From: Phalacrocorax aristotelis
Taxonomy: Eukaryota; Chordata; Aves; Suliformes; Phalacrocoracidae
Reading direction: 5' to 3'
Length of the DNA: 64,000 nt
NCBI RefSeq assembly: GCF_949628215.1
Contig: NC_134282.1
Span: 4,943,001-5,007,000 of the forward strand
The notes under the pieces were generated by a model. It made no database searches. It saw nothing but the letters and a program-made list of their open reading frames with translations, and was not told the origin of the DNA. A program made the position numbers and the translations under genes. Shown in pieces: positions 42,861 through 57,615 of this stretch. Position 1 is the stretch's first letter; each line of letters begins with the position of its first letter.

Positions 42861-45800
42861 CAAACATGGCCCTAGAAACTGGGCTTGGGCATGACTCAAC
42901 GCTCACATTTTACCAACCCTTCAATGATTTCCTGAGCGTTTGACCAGTGCCATCTTGTGGCCTTCTTTTTTTTTTTTTTTTCCCCTCAATCCACAGAAGG
43001 TGAGAGTTAACTCAGGTACTTGGTTTTTAAAATTCTCTTTGAAGGAAACCTCCTGTCATTAGAATACGTGGAAATGGTGGAGCCTGACATCACGCATGTG
43101 AGGATGTGTAGGTCCTTTCCAGTAGTGGAATCTGAACGTCGCTTAAACCCAATCTAGCTAAAATTAGTGCTGGCTCTGCCACTGGCAATGATCTTCCCTG
43201 CTTCAAAGTAACTTCTGTGTTTTCATCGTTTTATCTCGTTTCTGGGCAACAGCTTTCACTTAGCATCAAATACTTCATTTCTGACTTGCAACTAAACATG
43301 CAAAGCAAGATATTTAATGTGCTTAGTAGATTATTTTTTCAACTGAAACTCTCCTTGTCTTACAAGTGTCTTGTTTCCCTGAGAAGAGTCTTGTTTCCTA
43401 AATATATCTGTTCCTGTGGCATTTACAATAGGATTTTTTTCCCCCGCTGTCACTTCTGAAAGAGGCGAAAAGCTTAAACTGCCAAGTTTCTGTACGCATG
43501 AAAAAGTGTACGCTCTGGAGATTCATGTGTCAGAGAAAAAATGTTTAGAAACTGAGAACGTGGTCTACTTTTGTTTCTATTTATTTGTGGTAGCAAGGAA
43601 AACTTTGTGCAATATGGTATTGTTGTAGAGACTACAACAAAGGTAGCTGTTGTTGCTACAGCTTGCTGCTGTTTCTCAACAGCCTGCAGCTGCCTTCCCT
43701 GCCCCAGTGGAACAGTCCGAAAAATGGGCCACTGTGGCATTTTGGGGATCAAAAGAGAAGTTCTCAGCAATTTCTTCCCAGAAGAGCTTAAAACCGTTTG
43801 CAAGTGGCAGCTGCCTCGGTGTGTCAAGGGAATCTCCTCTAAGCAGAACCCAGCTGGGGGTGAGTAGTAGTTACCTGCGAGAGTCAGTGTCCCGGGGAAG
43901 CAGGTCCACCTCGGCGCCGTGCTTGAATTACTTGGTGTTAAGCGGATTTTCTCCCCTGCAGAGCATTAAGTGCTCTTGTTAATATCTCCAGATTTGTTTG
44001 TTTTTAAAAAGCTGATTGTTGGTTTGGAGCTTGTGCACGCTGAGTTGTTTATCATCAATGCTACCACAAAGTGGTATGGAGAGAGGTGACGGTGCTTGGG
44101 AGAAGAGGAGTGCTTGTGCTCAATAAAATTATGAAAGCATATTATTGAGGTTCATACCCTGGGCTGCCATTCAGATGGTTTGGGAGTTAGGATTGTGTGT
44201 CCTGGGTGGCTTTTTATCAAGTGTCAGGTGCTCACAAATTAACACCAAGTCGTTGGGAGGCTCTCTAACAAATGTTCAGGTGATGAATTTTGAAGGATGC
44301 CTTGCTTGCATCTGCTTGAGGTGGACGTTTTCACCATTTGAGATCAGTCATACGACATTTGTTTTATCAGGTTGGGGACACGGAAAGCTCTTTGTCCAAA
44401 GCTCTTTCGATCACCCTAGCAGTACAAAATGGCTTCTGGGTACAACCGTGTGCGTGGGGTTGCCTTTCTTTTGCACAGCCATCTTTCTAGTGTGCTATTT
44501 CTAAACACCCTGGAGTTTTCTGTCCCTTTGGGATGGTAGGAAATCGCTCCTCTTCTGTGGAGAACCTAGAAAAAAAATCAGCACAATGTGGATGAAATCC
44601 CTTGGGAGATCCCGCAGGACTGATGGGACAGCAGGAGGTGTAATACTACCATGCTTGTGCAAATAGCCCTTTTCTGAGGGCGTTTCAAGAACTGATGGAT
44701 TTGGGGACCCCGGGGGGATTAGCGTACCTCCCCCATTATGACATTTTCAAGCGCACATTTCCAAGTATGAAATCTCAGCTGTGGCTTATTCTGCCTGCGG
44801 TGCTCTGTGATGTGCGGGGGTCTTGAGCTGTGTCCCACTCCTGGCTCTACCTTGGACCCTGCCTTCAGTCACCTCTCAACACCGTTACCCTTCCCCATCT
44901 CAACAAGAACACTTTTCCGCTCTCTGAAGAACTTGCCGTATATGAAAGCGGCAGTACTTTGTCTTGCGTTGGTCTCGTTAAGTTCTTTCCAGTTTATGTT
45001 TTAGCTTTCTTGCATTAATTTAAAATCAATCATGATTGTTTGGGTTGTATGTGACGTGCCAGTGCACAACAAACCACAGCAAGGAAGATTTAATTCAGAT
45101 CAAGAGGTTTATGTGCAAAGATGAACAAACTTAAGTGAATAAGCGTAGATTCACGTGTCGGTATGACTTTTTGTGTAAATTTAAAGTACACTTTGCTGTG
45201 TGCTTGAAATGACTGACAGAAAAGCTGGAGAGTTTTCACTTACTGAAAATTCTGGTAGGTATTTCCAAAAGCTGTTCGCAGAGGTGACAGTGCATGCAGG
45301 CTTTGTAAGAACAGTGCAAGTAGAGTTAACGTTGAACTACGCTACTGAGTCTGACAAAAGAGTTCAAGTTGACCTTGCTTATGAGACAACAAAAAGAGTC
45401 TTAAGGAGAAATAATAATTATCAAAGAGTAAAGAATGGTTTAATTCAAAGGCTGTTTAACCTCCGACAAGTCTGGCAAACATTAATAGAACCCTACCCTA
45501 ATTCTGTTTGTAGATTGCCTCAACAAGGGGTACTTTCAAAATGTAGTTGGATGTCATATCTAAGGATATTTATCAGCCAAGGGGAGGGAAGAAGCATACG
45601 TCTCAATCGTTTCTAAATAAGTAATTTAATGGTGAAATTGTGCAATCAAATCTCTGTAAATGCTAAAAATGTGGACTAAAAATGGTTTAAGCATATAATA
45701 ACTTTCTGTGCATTTCTTTGCCCAGTTCTCTGTGTTTGGCTTAAGACACCCAAGTGGGGAAGTTGTTTTATCCAAAAGAAGTTTGGAAAAAACCAAGCCC

Positions 45801-47510
45801 AGGCAATGCTAGACCTCTGAGACAGACAAGAGCCAGGGAGAACAGCTCTGGGTCTTGGTCCTGTGCTCAGTGACTTTGACCTGCTTGATAGGTCAGATCA
45901 GGTTTGTCTCCAAGCAAGAGCTCTGTATTGCATGGCCTTTGCACAGAGAGCTGGGGGATGGCTTTAACCATCCACATTTATAGTTTGCAGAGGCGTGATT
46001 GTAACTTGGGATGAATGGCATCTTAAATTTAAGCTTTATTAGTTAATCTTTTAATTTGTGTGTGTGTGCAACTCTAGCTGCAGTCACTGGGGGAGTCGTA
46101 CAAACCCTCAAATCTGTACAAAAAGACCCCAGCTGTCAATGTTTGAACTCATTTATAGCTCCCGGTTATAGCAGACCAAAACCTGATATTGGTTTAGGAG
46201 TAAAAAAGACTTTTTTCTCCCTCTCCATGGTCAGCTGAATTTTGTATTTCAAAGATTTCAGTAGGGTGAGCTACTCCCCTATGGTTGGAGAAGTCTTTGT
46301 TTCCTACACCTTGCCTGTGCTAGGAAGGTCTGTGGGATGTGCTCTTGCTGTTGGTTGGGTTTTTTTTTTCCCAACGGTAGATGGCAATAGCCATTCATTT
46401 GTAAAACAGAAGAGCAGCACTCGCCGTGTTACAGGATTTAACGTGCAACTAGGATCATTCCTGGGTAGGAGTTTAAGTGAAACTGTTGTAAAAACTTTTT
46501 CTTTCAAATGCAGGTGAACTGCCATGAAATAGAAAACTTTGCAATTTAAATATTTTTTTAAATAGAATCGAGTTCAAAGCAAAAATTGTGAATGATGCTA
46601 TTTAAGCTTCACAGGGAGGTGCTGTAATGAATTGTCATCCCTATGTAAAAAGGTATTTAAAAATGCATTTTTCAGCCTACATTCCAGGTGAATTCAAGTG
46701 GTTAAGAAATGTCGGTTAACACTAGTTTTTTATACCTTTTCAAGCTTGTTCAAAAGAGTAGTAATTTTCAGTTTATGGTTGGTTGAGAAACTAATTAAAA
46801 CATATCTCTACGCAAATTAAATAATTTTATTTCCTGTCTCTAAACTTTAGAATTCTCCTTCACAAATTAGTTTGACACCTTGACCCCGTTGAAAACAGTG
46901 TCAGAGATCAGCATTTGCAGATCTTCGATTTTACTTTTGCCTTTAAAAATGCACTGTACAATTACAAACTAGCTGTGCGAATGTACACGAGATGTGTCTT
47001 TCTAGTATGCAGCAATGTGTCGTAGCAGAAATTGCTTTCGAGGTTTCTCATTTATTTAAATAAATTTACTGTTTGCTTTTGTGGAATATATACTTTGTTT
47101 CCCAAAAGCAATGTGGGAGTTAATGTGAGTGAGGAAGGTAATAATCTATAACAAAGTTATAACTGAGTCACAAGACTTTTGGGAATTTTACAGCTGCAAA
47201 CTGAAGTTCTTGTGCATTATCATAGCGTTCTGTTTTGCAATGATAACGAGTTTAAAGGCTAGCATTTCTCTGTTTTTATTGAAAAGATAATCAGACTTTT
47301 GTACGTTAATGATGGAATATTGGCAGCTATGATAATTTCATGGAAAACATTTTAGTACTGCAATTAGTATTTTAATAAGGTTGTTTCTTATTACTGTACT
47401 GGTATTATCTGAATTGTACAGTTGGGCGCTTCGCTGTGCTCTGTGGGGGACAAAATAAGGCAGAAAGGGTGGAAACAGACTGAAACGAAGGTGCGAATGG
47501 AGTTTGCTTC

Positions 47511-47605
47511 CAAGCCTGCTACTGACTCCAGGTGTGCCCTTCTGAGCTTCTTAGATTCTTCACCTATAAAACGGTGATAACGACCCTGACCTCCTTCTGA
47601 GGCCA
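47511..47605 (+). repeat. MIR-like SINE fragment
   Basis: The order of short blocks follows the MIR consensus: a degraded 'tgacttcaggt...' part, then CTTCACCTATAAAACGGTGATAACG, which corresponds to 'tcatctgtaaaatggggataata', then GACCTCCTTC for 'acctacctc'. Divergence is high and the borders are approximate. Confidence 0.5.
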
Positions 47606-50600
47606 TGGATGAGCAGTGCTAAGCAGTACTGTCCTCTTCGCCTTTTGCCCGCGGCAATAGACCCACAGGGCTGTATTGTTTCCTGAGAGGCCAGGCTCTT
47701 CACGCATAAAACTGTCTTCTAGGTTGCAAACTTTCAGGATCCGGAAAATTTACCAAGCCTGCATGTTTAAACCTTTTCTCTCTGGTTCAGCCTCTGAGCC
47801 TCCTAAAGAGCAGAATTCCATCACTTCTTTCATCACTCTAATATTCCTTTAAACAACTGTATCATGGGATCTATTGTACTTAGCTGTAGTATGTCTACCG
47901 TACAGTCCATGTTTTTCATCACAGGAAGCAGCTTGAACTGCTTATAACACATGGAGTATACATTTGTCTTGTTTTAGAACAGTTTTATATCGTTCAGCTG
48001 GCTTTACAGCCTCTTCTGTGTCTAAAGGTAAGTATGTTTAAGTATAATCCTGAAGTTTTTATCTTCTGCATCGTCATCCTGCACTTTAGTTACCATTTCA
48101 TATTACGCTTTTCCAGGCAGCTTTGAACAACCTTAGTTTGACAATTAAGGGAGTGAACTGCCAAAATTGCTAATTTCTCTCCCTCTCCTTTCACTCTTAT
48201 CTCATATTCTCTAAGGTACACGTCTTTATCTACATGTTTCCAAGAAGGTGTTCAATTAATAACTCAGACAAGTCAGAGCTGATAGGATCTTTTCATGTAT
48301 TAATTTAACTCTTCCTTTCAAACAGAGTGCCAGAAAAATCACTGTTTTCATGTTTTCTCTATTTATTCTGGCTGGATTTTTTTATTGAAGTTGCATGCTG
48401 TAGCCCTTTGATTCTGCGCCCAAGAAATTATCGGGGATTACAGTAGTGGCCTTACAGGTAACAGGGGTTCTCACTGATGTGTTGAAGAGCAGTTTTCTTC
48501 TGTATTAATGTTGATTTTAGGTTGGTTTTATTTATAGCAAAAAAGTAAACCTGCAGGCTTGGCCATGTGGGATGTAGAAATATTGGGTGCTTTGTTTCTC
48601 AGGTTTTTGTGTGTGTTTGGGTTTTTTTTCTGAGGACAAGAACGATGCAACGCAGCTGATGACTACAACAAAATTAATTTTCAGTGGAGACAATCACAAG
48701 ACTTGTTCAAAGGCAGAGGTTTATGGGTCTGTACGTGCCAGCCTTTTAGCAGTTACAGACAGCAATGCTTAAAAGCTCCCTGTTCATTCATTAGATGTGA
48801 ATGACAATATGTTTAGTTTCCATCTGTGTTGGTCTTGCAACAGGTTTAAACTTGCAATAAGAGCTAAGATAAATTGATGTTATAAAAAATTCTTTTGACT
48901 CTTGTCTACGGTTTAAAGGCATCTGGTCCCGAGAGGAATCTACACCATTGTCAGTGTGAGCTGGGAGATGCAGAAAACTCGCAGTCACTCTTGGCTAGAA
49001 CTGGAGATGAGGACACCCCTCTCCACAGAACGGCAGGTCATTCAGTGAACGTGAAACAAATGAATTTCGCTGAGAAAATGGGTAACCAACAAGCTAAAAC
49101 ATGAAGCTGTACACTGGAAAAAAAAATCTTTAAAACCCTTCTTGGGGAGCCTTTATTTTGTTTGTTTTGTTGGAGGTGAAGATAATGATTCTTTATTGGT
49201 GTTTTTAGTACCAAAATATTACTGGTGAAATATCTTACAGATTTCTATTCCTATGGCTTATAAATCAGTGTTCTAATTGCTTTCAGAAGGAGCAGCAACC
49301 AAGAATTTGAAACTGTGAAAGTGGATAGCAAATACTGGTAAATGACAACTGGAGTCTTGCTCCTGATTTTCCTTGTGAAAGAACATGAACATTTCAGTGA
49401 ACAATTTGAAACAAACTTATACAAGGTAAAGGTAATGTTATCTAGTACGGAAATTGTTATGAAGTGCAGAAAAAGTTACTCGTTAATCATCTTTTCAAAA
49501 TCATCTGGTTTTCTACCAACTTGAGTTTTCATCCTCCAATCAGAGGACTTTCCATATGGAGTTTACCCTTGGGAATGCTATTTTTAATGTAGTGAACCTG
49601 TATCACCAGGTCAAAAAGTTGGTTTACATCCAGTGAGGATCATAAACAGGTGTAGACTAATAGTTAAATTGCTGATTCTGTGATTAATATTGACCATAGT
49701 TTTAGTTGTCAGACTATTTCACCGAAATCTTGTCAGTATGAAGTCCAAGTTTAATAAGCTCGGGGATACAGCGGTTCTGGAGTACTTCCAGCACTTTGCT
49801 TCTATTTTCAAGTTTACCTCGGTGGTACCACTGAAGCAAGATGACATGTGAAGCCGCAGGTGACTCGCTGGCTTGCAAGCCTGCTGTGTCACAGGGCTTG
49901 GCTACAGCACAGTAATGTTACACTTCTTTAAATACAGTTTAGTCGTGTAATATAAGCCAGTTCAAATAATTTTTTAAGTGTGTTTCTCAACTGTAAGTTC
50001 TGGCCAAGTGTTTAAGATAGTTCAGGAATACAGTTAAAAGAAAGATTATTGCAAGAAGGAACAATACTTAAAAAGGTGAAAGTCTAGCTTCTTGAAGCCA
50101 AGTCCTGCAGCACTTTTTTTTCTTTTCAGTGAGGACTTTAAGTGTTTTCCATCTTAATGCTTGTGCAAGGTAAAATGTGCCTTTTAAATGATCTCTTCTT
50201 CAACCAAGTTCATTGGTTGAGGACTTGGGCACCAAATTTGAAATCCAAAGGAGATGTTATTGACCACTCATTGGTAGAAAGACAGAACAGAAAGGCTGTC
50301 TACAGATTCCTAAGTACTGTGTACTGCTTGACAAAGATGAATACATATTGACAGTGTTCCTTAAAGGCATGCTTCAAGGGCAAAATTAAAACATTTCCAT
50401 AGGGTGTAGCCATCAATCACCAGAAGGATGTTCTTGTACACCAAGTACAACGGAGTATAGCTTTCCGGTGACCTTAACACACTAGCCAACGTAGGAGCTG
50501 CTAGAGTAATTACAGATTACATTAAGTATCAAGTAAAAGCCAACAGCCAACTACTAGGCAAACCTTTTATGCGTTATTAAAATCATATCCTTCCCAGAAG

Positions 50601-52479
50601 ATTCAAGCTAATAAAATTGAATTCGATAATGCAATCAGTAAAAAGCAGGTTTAAAAAAAAATTCTCCTTTGTTGATAATGTCTCAAGAAATCCTGTGTTT
50701 TATATAACACTTAATATACATAAGCATGGAAATAATCCCTCAGGTGTATGAACAGTTTCAGTTGCACATTCCCTGAGACTGCCTTGAATTTTTTATAATT
50801 ATATTTCATTAAGAAATAATTATTATTTGTCAAGTGTGTGTTGCACTTTAGATTAAAGATTAAGGACTGTGGTTGCCTAATATTTCAGCCAATAAAATAT
50901 AGAAAATTTTAGAAAGTAAAAAATTGGAAGGATTGTTCTTACATATCAAGAAGCTGGTTCTCCTTCCTGAGCAACTGGCTGGGATGGTTTGTTATGGACC
51001 CTGAAGAATAAAAAATTTTAGAGATTTGACATGAAAAAGGGAGGAGGGAGCACACACTGTATGTAGGGAGACCAATGTTCACTGCTAACACTTCTAGTAA
51101 ATCACTTATGACTTGATAGATCCTTTATTGGGTCACTTTGAAGGAGCCCTAGTGGGCCTGACGTTCAGACCAAACGTTTCTGAAAACTTGGCTTTTTGAG
51201 GGATTGTCAGAAGAATAATTTTTTTTCCATCTTGGCCAAGATAGTGTATGTTGCTATATAGTAGAACCAGTTACCTGTATTTGAGAACCAATACTGTACA
51301 GCAGCTGCTTTTGTGATGTTGTTGATCCGTCTTTGATTTCATACGACTCTTAAAATTTTAAAACCAGGTGTATGCTCTTCCCATATATCATATACAAATT
51401 TTAGAAAAAAGTGAATAGTGAACAATATTCTACAACTAGATTAGCATTTTGTTTCTGTGAGCGTACAGGGTCCAAGACCCAGCAGTAAAGCTGTCAGCAA
51501 ATGAGTTGAGTCTGCAGCGAACATCTAGAATGTGGCCCAAAGCAGATCGTGGTGCAGAATCTCTGAGTAGGTGGTAAAAAAAACTAAAAATAAGTAAGGC
51601 CAAGATAAATCAATTTCAGGACAATGTATTTTGCACACAGAACACCATAGTTGCCTAAATCTGGCCCTTCAGTTGTTAGCTGGAATAGTGGTACAACATC
51701 CTCGCCCCAGCCATGCCTAAATGAGGGCTGGCATGCTTACTTTTTCTTCAGTTCTCCCAAACTGATAAGAAATGTTGCAACTCCGTGCATTAGATCACAG
51801 CTATCACCTCTGGGGAGAAGTACCGTCTGGTCTGCTCCTGTTGAAGGGCGTGGAAACAGTGCTTCTAGTAGGAGTTAACCAAGAGTTTGTCATTCTGAAC
51901 TGAGGCAGTTTGTTAGCTACTCCAGAGCTGGATATAGTCTTAGCTATGGCTTTTGAATCAAAGTTGTCCTAATAAATTCTATATTTTATTTTTTGAAAGT
52001 CAGATTGCTTATTTAAAAACCAAAGTGTAGGTTCCTACTTCTTTAAAAACAAAACAAAACCTCTCCCCCCTGGCCGGAGTCTTTATTGTTTGCTGTCTCC
52101 GAAATCTTTCCCGAAGCAGAAAGCGGATCAAGTAGTAGCACAGCAGGCCAAAGTCAGCCCTTGTGCAGGTCCAGTGCAATAGTTGGGGTATGCCGACTGA
52201 AACTGGGGCTGAATTTGGTCCTCAATCTTTGCCGTTTGAGTAGAGGTTCTGTTTCAGTGCCTTAGAGGTGCCCAAGAAGACATCGTAACTGATGTTTTCA
52301 ACGCATTTTCTTTCTCTGCTGGTTCTGTATTTTGGTTGAGTTGTGTTTCCCCAGCTTTCAGATGTATGCTTGAACGCTGGAAAAGCTCACTCTCATACAT
52401 AATGAAAGAGGAAAAGTTACAGAGGAGGAATTTATTGGCTAGAGTCTCCATTCCTGCTCTATATCTTGCTCTACAAGCT

Positions 52480-52560
52480 CCCACAGCAAGTGAGTGGTAG
52501 AGCCAAGAATAGAACACCACTTCTCTGACACCCAGTCCAGTGTCTTAACCCCTGCCTCCC
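52480..52560 (-). repeat. MIR-like SINE fragment (reverse orientation)
   Basis: CCCACAGCAAGTGAGTGGTAGAGCC followed by a run matching 'gaacccaggtctctctgactcccagtccagtgctctaacc' is the reverse of the MIR core and tRNA-derived region. Similarity by eye is clearer than for the other MIR-like pieces in the window. Confidence 0.6.
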
Positions 52561-55500
52561 GTGAGAAATTTTGTTTCAGTTTTCTGCACAGTGCGAAGAT
52601 AAGATCATACTTTATTTTAACGTATAAAGTGATCTCTAGGGTGAATGAAGAAGGTTGGGACATAGCCAGAGAATAACACAATGTAAATAGTGAAACTTAA
52701 GAAGGTTATATATATAACACTACAGCTTCTCGGACTGCTGTGTGTCTAGGTAGAATTAATTAAAAATAATACGAAGTGTTTGAGTCCTTTCAAGTTTGTT
52801 TTGAGCGTACAAGGTCTTCTTCAGAGAGAAAGCAGGATTTCTTTTGCCTAGCTGGATTTTCCCTGAGAGCAGCCAATGGAGGTGTTCTTTTGCCTGTAAC
52901 GTAGGGATGCTTTTCCTCTCTGGTAGTACTTGTTTTGTCGGGGTAACAGCAGGTGTTGTGTTGGTTGGGGGTGGCAAAGGAATTTGGAAAAAGGTGGAGT
53001 TTGTGTGGGTTGACTAATGCATTCTAACTGCAAACCGCTGCTATTTTTGTGGATTGAGTATAGTAAGGAGTAGCATGCATAAACTTAGCACAGGGATGTT
53101 AATATGAAATGCTTAACTGCATCCAGCATTCACAAGTGATAAAGGCAAGAGTGGTCTCTAGAAATGCGTGCTGACTCAGCACCCCCTGACTTCTGAGACA
53201 GCCACGGCTCTAGGTTTGGTATGCCCTTTCCAAAATATCCAGCAGCGCTGGCTTGAAACAGCTCGGCTGATAGGGGAGACTCACACTGGCCTCTGCTTTG
53301 GTATCCTCCAAACCTTGCATCAGATACATGACTGCAGTTGTGCCATGTTAGCCGGCTTCTTTTTAGGATTTCTCTTCCAGAAAGACTTTGAGTTTTGACA
53401 AATCAGGGAGTTATCACCTCACACTCGATTTCAGGCAACATAAGAGCTTCTTTTTTCTTGTCTTTCCCAAGACGTGAACAAGAGGCAAGTGCTAAGTGCC
53501 ACAGGTGAAAGCTGGATCCCACCTCTCTTTTAAAAGCATATAGGTTGGAAGAGTAAATATTTGTGAAAGATTTATTTCCAATATCTCTTCACGCACTGTG
53601 AATGGGCGTGTATGTGTATATGCAGGGAATAGAGATTGCTGTAAATGGATAGAAAAGAGGTCACGGTAGCTTTCTGTCTGTGTGCTTTAGCCATGCTCGC
53701 TCCTTTTATACAAGCATTTACAATACAACCTGCCCAAATGCATTTGGAAAATGACCCTACGTTATTTTAGGTACCTAGCAGTGTGGATGCACTAACAAGT
53801 CTCTAGGGATAAGCAGAAGCATGACCTTACAGCACCACTGGGACACAGAGATCCTTCTCTGCTGACGGCAAAATGACACGTTTGCTTGTTCACTGGCTAG
53901 AAACGATTGGGAATTTTTTGGCAGTGCTTTATACTCGGGAACTCTTTATTTCTCACCAGTGAAACATTTTGTGGGAACGTGCCAGTTTCAGTGAAACTTC
54001 TGTAATAAAAAGTTTGTTTTCAGGCTAGAATCTAGAGGGAGTGTGCTCTAACCCTGACCTGCCTGTCTGAGAAGGAGGACTTAACCCCCAAAGTCTTCAC
54101 ATTCCAGGAGAGCCCTCATTCTGGGTTATGATCCTCTTAGAGTGCTCTTTTCCTGTGCTTTCGTAAAAACAAACCCAAACCCCCCAAACAACAAATAAAT
54201 CCTACTTCTAAGTTCATCTTGATGCAACTGGAAATGCTTCCGAAATTTTGAAATGATTTCTGGGATGGGAAAAATTATTTTTCTTCTCTTTCAACTTTGC
54301 ACCTCAGCACTCCATCATGAACTTTGTTTGCATCTGAGATTTTGCTCATGATGAATGAGCTCTCGGCCATAAAGACTGCTGTGAACTAGGCTTAAGGACT
54401 TTCCTGAAAAATGAAAACCAAAAGGCTAAACCGCAGTTACCTTATGAAACGTGAGGAAGGAGAAAAATGAGATCTTCACTCTCCTGTCTCTTCTGTAGGG
54501 TTTTGTCATTCATTCTTCAGCCAGGTTCTCCTACTGCAGACGCTGGCTGCTCCTGCTCAAACAGGAGACATGGATAGAGCATTGCCGTGTTATCAGGGAG
54601 GGTCTCCCGGGGTTCTGAGCTGGTGCTGGGCTGTGGCGTCTCCAGGGGCCGGCAGGCAATGCTCTGATGGCTCTGCTGTCCTCGACATGCTCACCAGCAC
54701 CACCCCGGCTGCTCTAAGAGAAGCCACAAAATGACTTGGCTCTTCACCTTCCTGAGCTTTTTTGGTTATTACAATTAGAAATGCCAGCTACGTTGTGAAA
54801 AAAACAAATGGGAATTTTATCTGTTGTTCTTTCTGGAACCTTATGTCTGTTGTTATTTACTGCTTGCTGTAGTTGTGGTTATACTTTTTTTTGTCATGAT
54901 CTATGTGACAATTGGAGGGAAAAGGCTGCATTTTGACCTCAGTGAAGCGTGAGCTGACAGCTGTTCATACTCTGCCTTCTTCCAGGCAGCAGATACCAAG
55001 AGGCTGCTCTTCTAGGCTGCAGAGCTGTCAGAGAACTCATGGTGACATCTTTATACAGGGTTGTATCAAAGTGAAAAATTTAAATCTTACAAATCACTAC
55101 ACAGTATACACATTCCCCCGGGAAGATGCTGGGGGAAAAAACCAGCTGAGCAGCTGTTTAGCGTGCTATTAGAGTGTGCTCATGTTATGGCGATGAGTGC
55201 AGAATGAAAGAAACAATATAGAAAAGCAAATGGGAATATTTTAGAAAATTTTCCAAAGACATTTTGGAAGAAGACTGCTTGGTAGTCAAAGTATCACGAC
55301 ACTGTACTTGATGACTCTCATCTAGAACAGTGGGGCTTTAATTTACGACATGTTTAAGTATGACTGAAACCTTTTGGGACTCCGTGTCTCGCAGAAAGGT
55401 CTGAGCAACAGTATCTGTACTTATGCCCTAAGCAGAAGTAGCAGCATATAACATACAAGGGAGTAATTCCTATCTGATGTGGAAGGAATCGAACGCACTT

Positions 55501-57449
55501 GGCTTCTGTCAGCTGCGCGTGGTGTCTGCGTATGCCCTGTATTGATATAACGTGTTGGTGGGTATGCGCTTTCGTAGAAGCCTCGACAAATTGAAATAGC
55601 AGTGCTCTAATGGTATCTTCCTTCTTAATGTCTCTTTGAAATATCTATCAGATCAGCTGTGAACATAGTCGTATAAAGTTTGTCAGTACATTCATGCTTT
55701 AATACTACTGGATCCCATGCAAAACGTATTTTCAAAACACCTCTCAGAGCGAACAAATGTGGTTTAACTCAGCCAGTGTGAAAGTCTTCAACAAAGCCTC
55801 TAGTGAAGGATGGCAAACGGAATGTTTGCTGGGTACCAGAGTGCAAAGGAAGCCAAAAAATCATAGTTTTTCTGAATTATTTTTCAGTACCTCAAATTTG
55901 CTTCTGACAAACTTTTATTTCACCTTTAATTTGAATAGATTGAAAGCGTTTTTCATTTCTAAGTAGTTTTTACTCCGTCTTCGAACTTTGAACCTGATCA
56001 TTTTAATTCAGCAGAGACTGGAGGATGGGGTTCTTTGTTCTGGTACAATAAATATGCAATAACTAGCCACCATTTTCTGTTCCCCGCTCTTGTAACTTTT
56101 GTTCTTCGTGTGATGCTATTTGCACGTTAGCTCCAGCAGGCATCAAATAAGTTGTTTAATTAAAAAATGTTATCGGAGGTCCAATTTAAGATCAAAGATC
56201 ATATGCTATCAGAGATCCAGTACTTTGATACCACAATAATAGGTACCTTAGAAATAGTCACATGGGATATATTAGACAGTAATTTATTTTAGCTTGTTTC
56301 TATTTTCTTCATATTCATTCCAGATACCGTAACCTAGTTGAAGTTTTAAGAAGAAACAGTGATTTTTAAAGTGAAAACTAAAAGGCTTCCAGTTTAAACA
56401 AAACTGATCAAAAAATTATGGAAGTAGGAAAATGAGACCTTTAGAATAAATATGACCAAAAGCATAATAAACATTGACTGGGAGCATAATCCTGAATGCT
56501 AACATAAATCTGTTTGTTGTAACAAACATTTAGTCTAATTTAATCTTCGAATGTATTACTGCCAGAAAGAATAGAATTTATGGGCTCTAATGCGGTGGTT
56601 ACTCTTAAAATTCTGCTTTACTATTGATGCTGATGGTGTCTCCCACTGAAAAGACCATTTTAATTATTATTGTCACCCATCTCAGTGAAGTCTATGTGTG
56701 TGTATTATTTACAGATCATTCTTTAAACTACTACATAAGTTGCATACTGAGACGGGAACAAGAGATAAAATTACACTGCATTGTCATCGCAGCACAACAG
56801 CAGCGTGTGAATTTGAGCTCTTGTGAGGGAAGAGCTTGTGATACAATGCTCAGAAGAAAGCAAAGGTGGTGCTGGTTCGTCACATGGCAGCGCTTCTGCA
56901 CAGCGAACGCTCAGGTCTCGCAGGACATTAATCACCTCTGAAAAGGTGCAAGAACCTCCCACTCTTAACGTAGCCCATGGCACTTAACAGAACTGGGCGA
57001 TGTGGTTTTTACCTGTTTACTTTTGTTTTACTTCTAAATTACTTTGATTTTAGATTAGGTAATCTAAATGTTTGTTTGGTGGAGAACAGTATTTTTTTTT
57101 GTATTCTTTCACACTTAGAAATTACTCTAACATCTCTTCCGCTAATAAATCATAACTAAGTCGGTTTCTAATGCATTTGAACTATCAGCCAGTATGTGCA
57201 GAATGTTATCGGTTCTTATGTGTTACAGATAGAGGAGGTAGAAAAGTGGTTTTAAAATGGTGTTGAGATACTGCAAAGGTTTTCCATTTGCTTCTCAGCC
57301 ATTGCCTTTGTGCAATCTCAGGGCAATTGCATTTAAGCGTAAGGGCTACAATCTGCTGTGGCGGACGCTCTGCAAAGGTTCCTTTGACACCTGTGGAACT
57401 CAAAAAGCTCTTAACTAGGCAAAGCGCTGGGATTCTTCTGGAGGGACAA

Positions 57450-57615
57450 CGGAGCAGAGCTCTGGCTCCTGCGTACCAACCCCAGCCTTCAAGGCCAGGG
57501 CGGACGGGGCTTCGAGCAACCTGGCCTAGTGGAAGGTGTCCCTGCCCGTGGCGGGGGGTGTTGGAACTAGGTGGTCTTTAAAGCGCCTTCCAACCCAAAC
57601 CATTCTACGATCTCT
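57450..57615 (+). mobile_element. CR1 LINE 3' end (5'-truncated)
   Basis: The sequence matches the well-known 3' end of avian CR1 elements: GGGCTTCGAGCAACCTGG, CTAGTGGAAGGTGTCCCTGCC, GTTGGAACTAGGTGGTCTTTA and CTTCCAACCCAAACCATTCTA, ending near ACGATCTC. Only this terminal region is present, as usual for CR1, which inserts as 5'-truncated copies. The left border is uncertain. It is the main evidence besides TERC that the genome is avian. Confidence 0.92.

Larger units (their letters stand above)
42861..57440. other. TERC-to-MECOM intergenic region, no gene recognised
   Basis: A/T-rich single-copy-looking DNA with no exon chain, RNA gene or complete mobile element seen. A T run is at about 42,966-42,981. 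The longest open frame is 138 codons (45,200-45,616) and has no recognised domain. Two MIR-like fragments are listed separately. By synteny this is intergenic DNA upstream of MECOM. Confidence 0.5.

Noticed and set aside
45200-45616. 138-codon plus-strand open frame with ordinary composition
   Set aside because: No recognised domain, no clear promoter or splice context, in A/T-rich intergenic DNA. A blastp search or RNA-seq would be needed to revive it.
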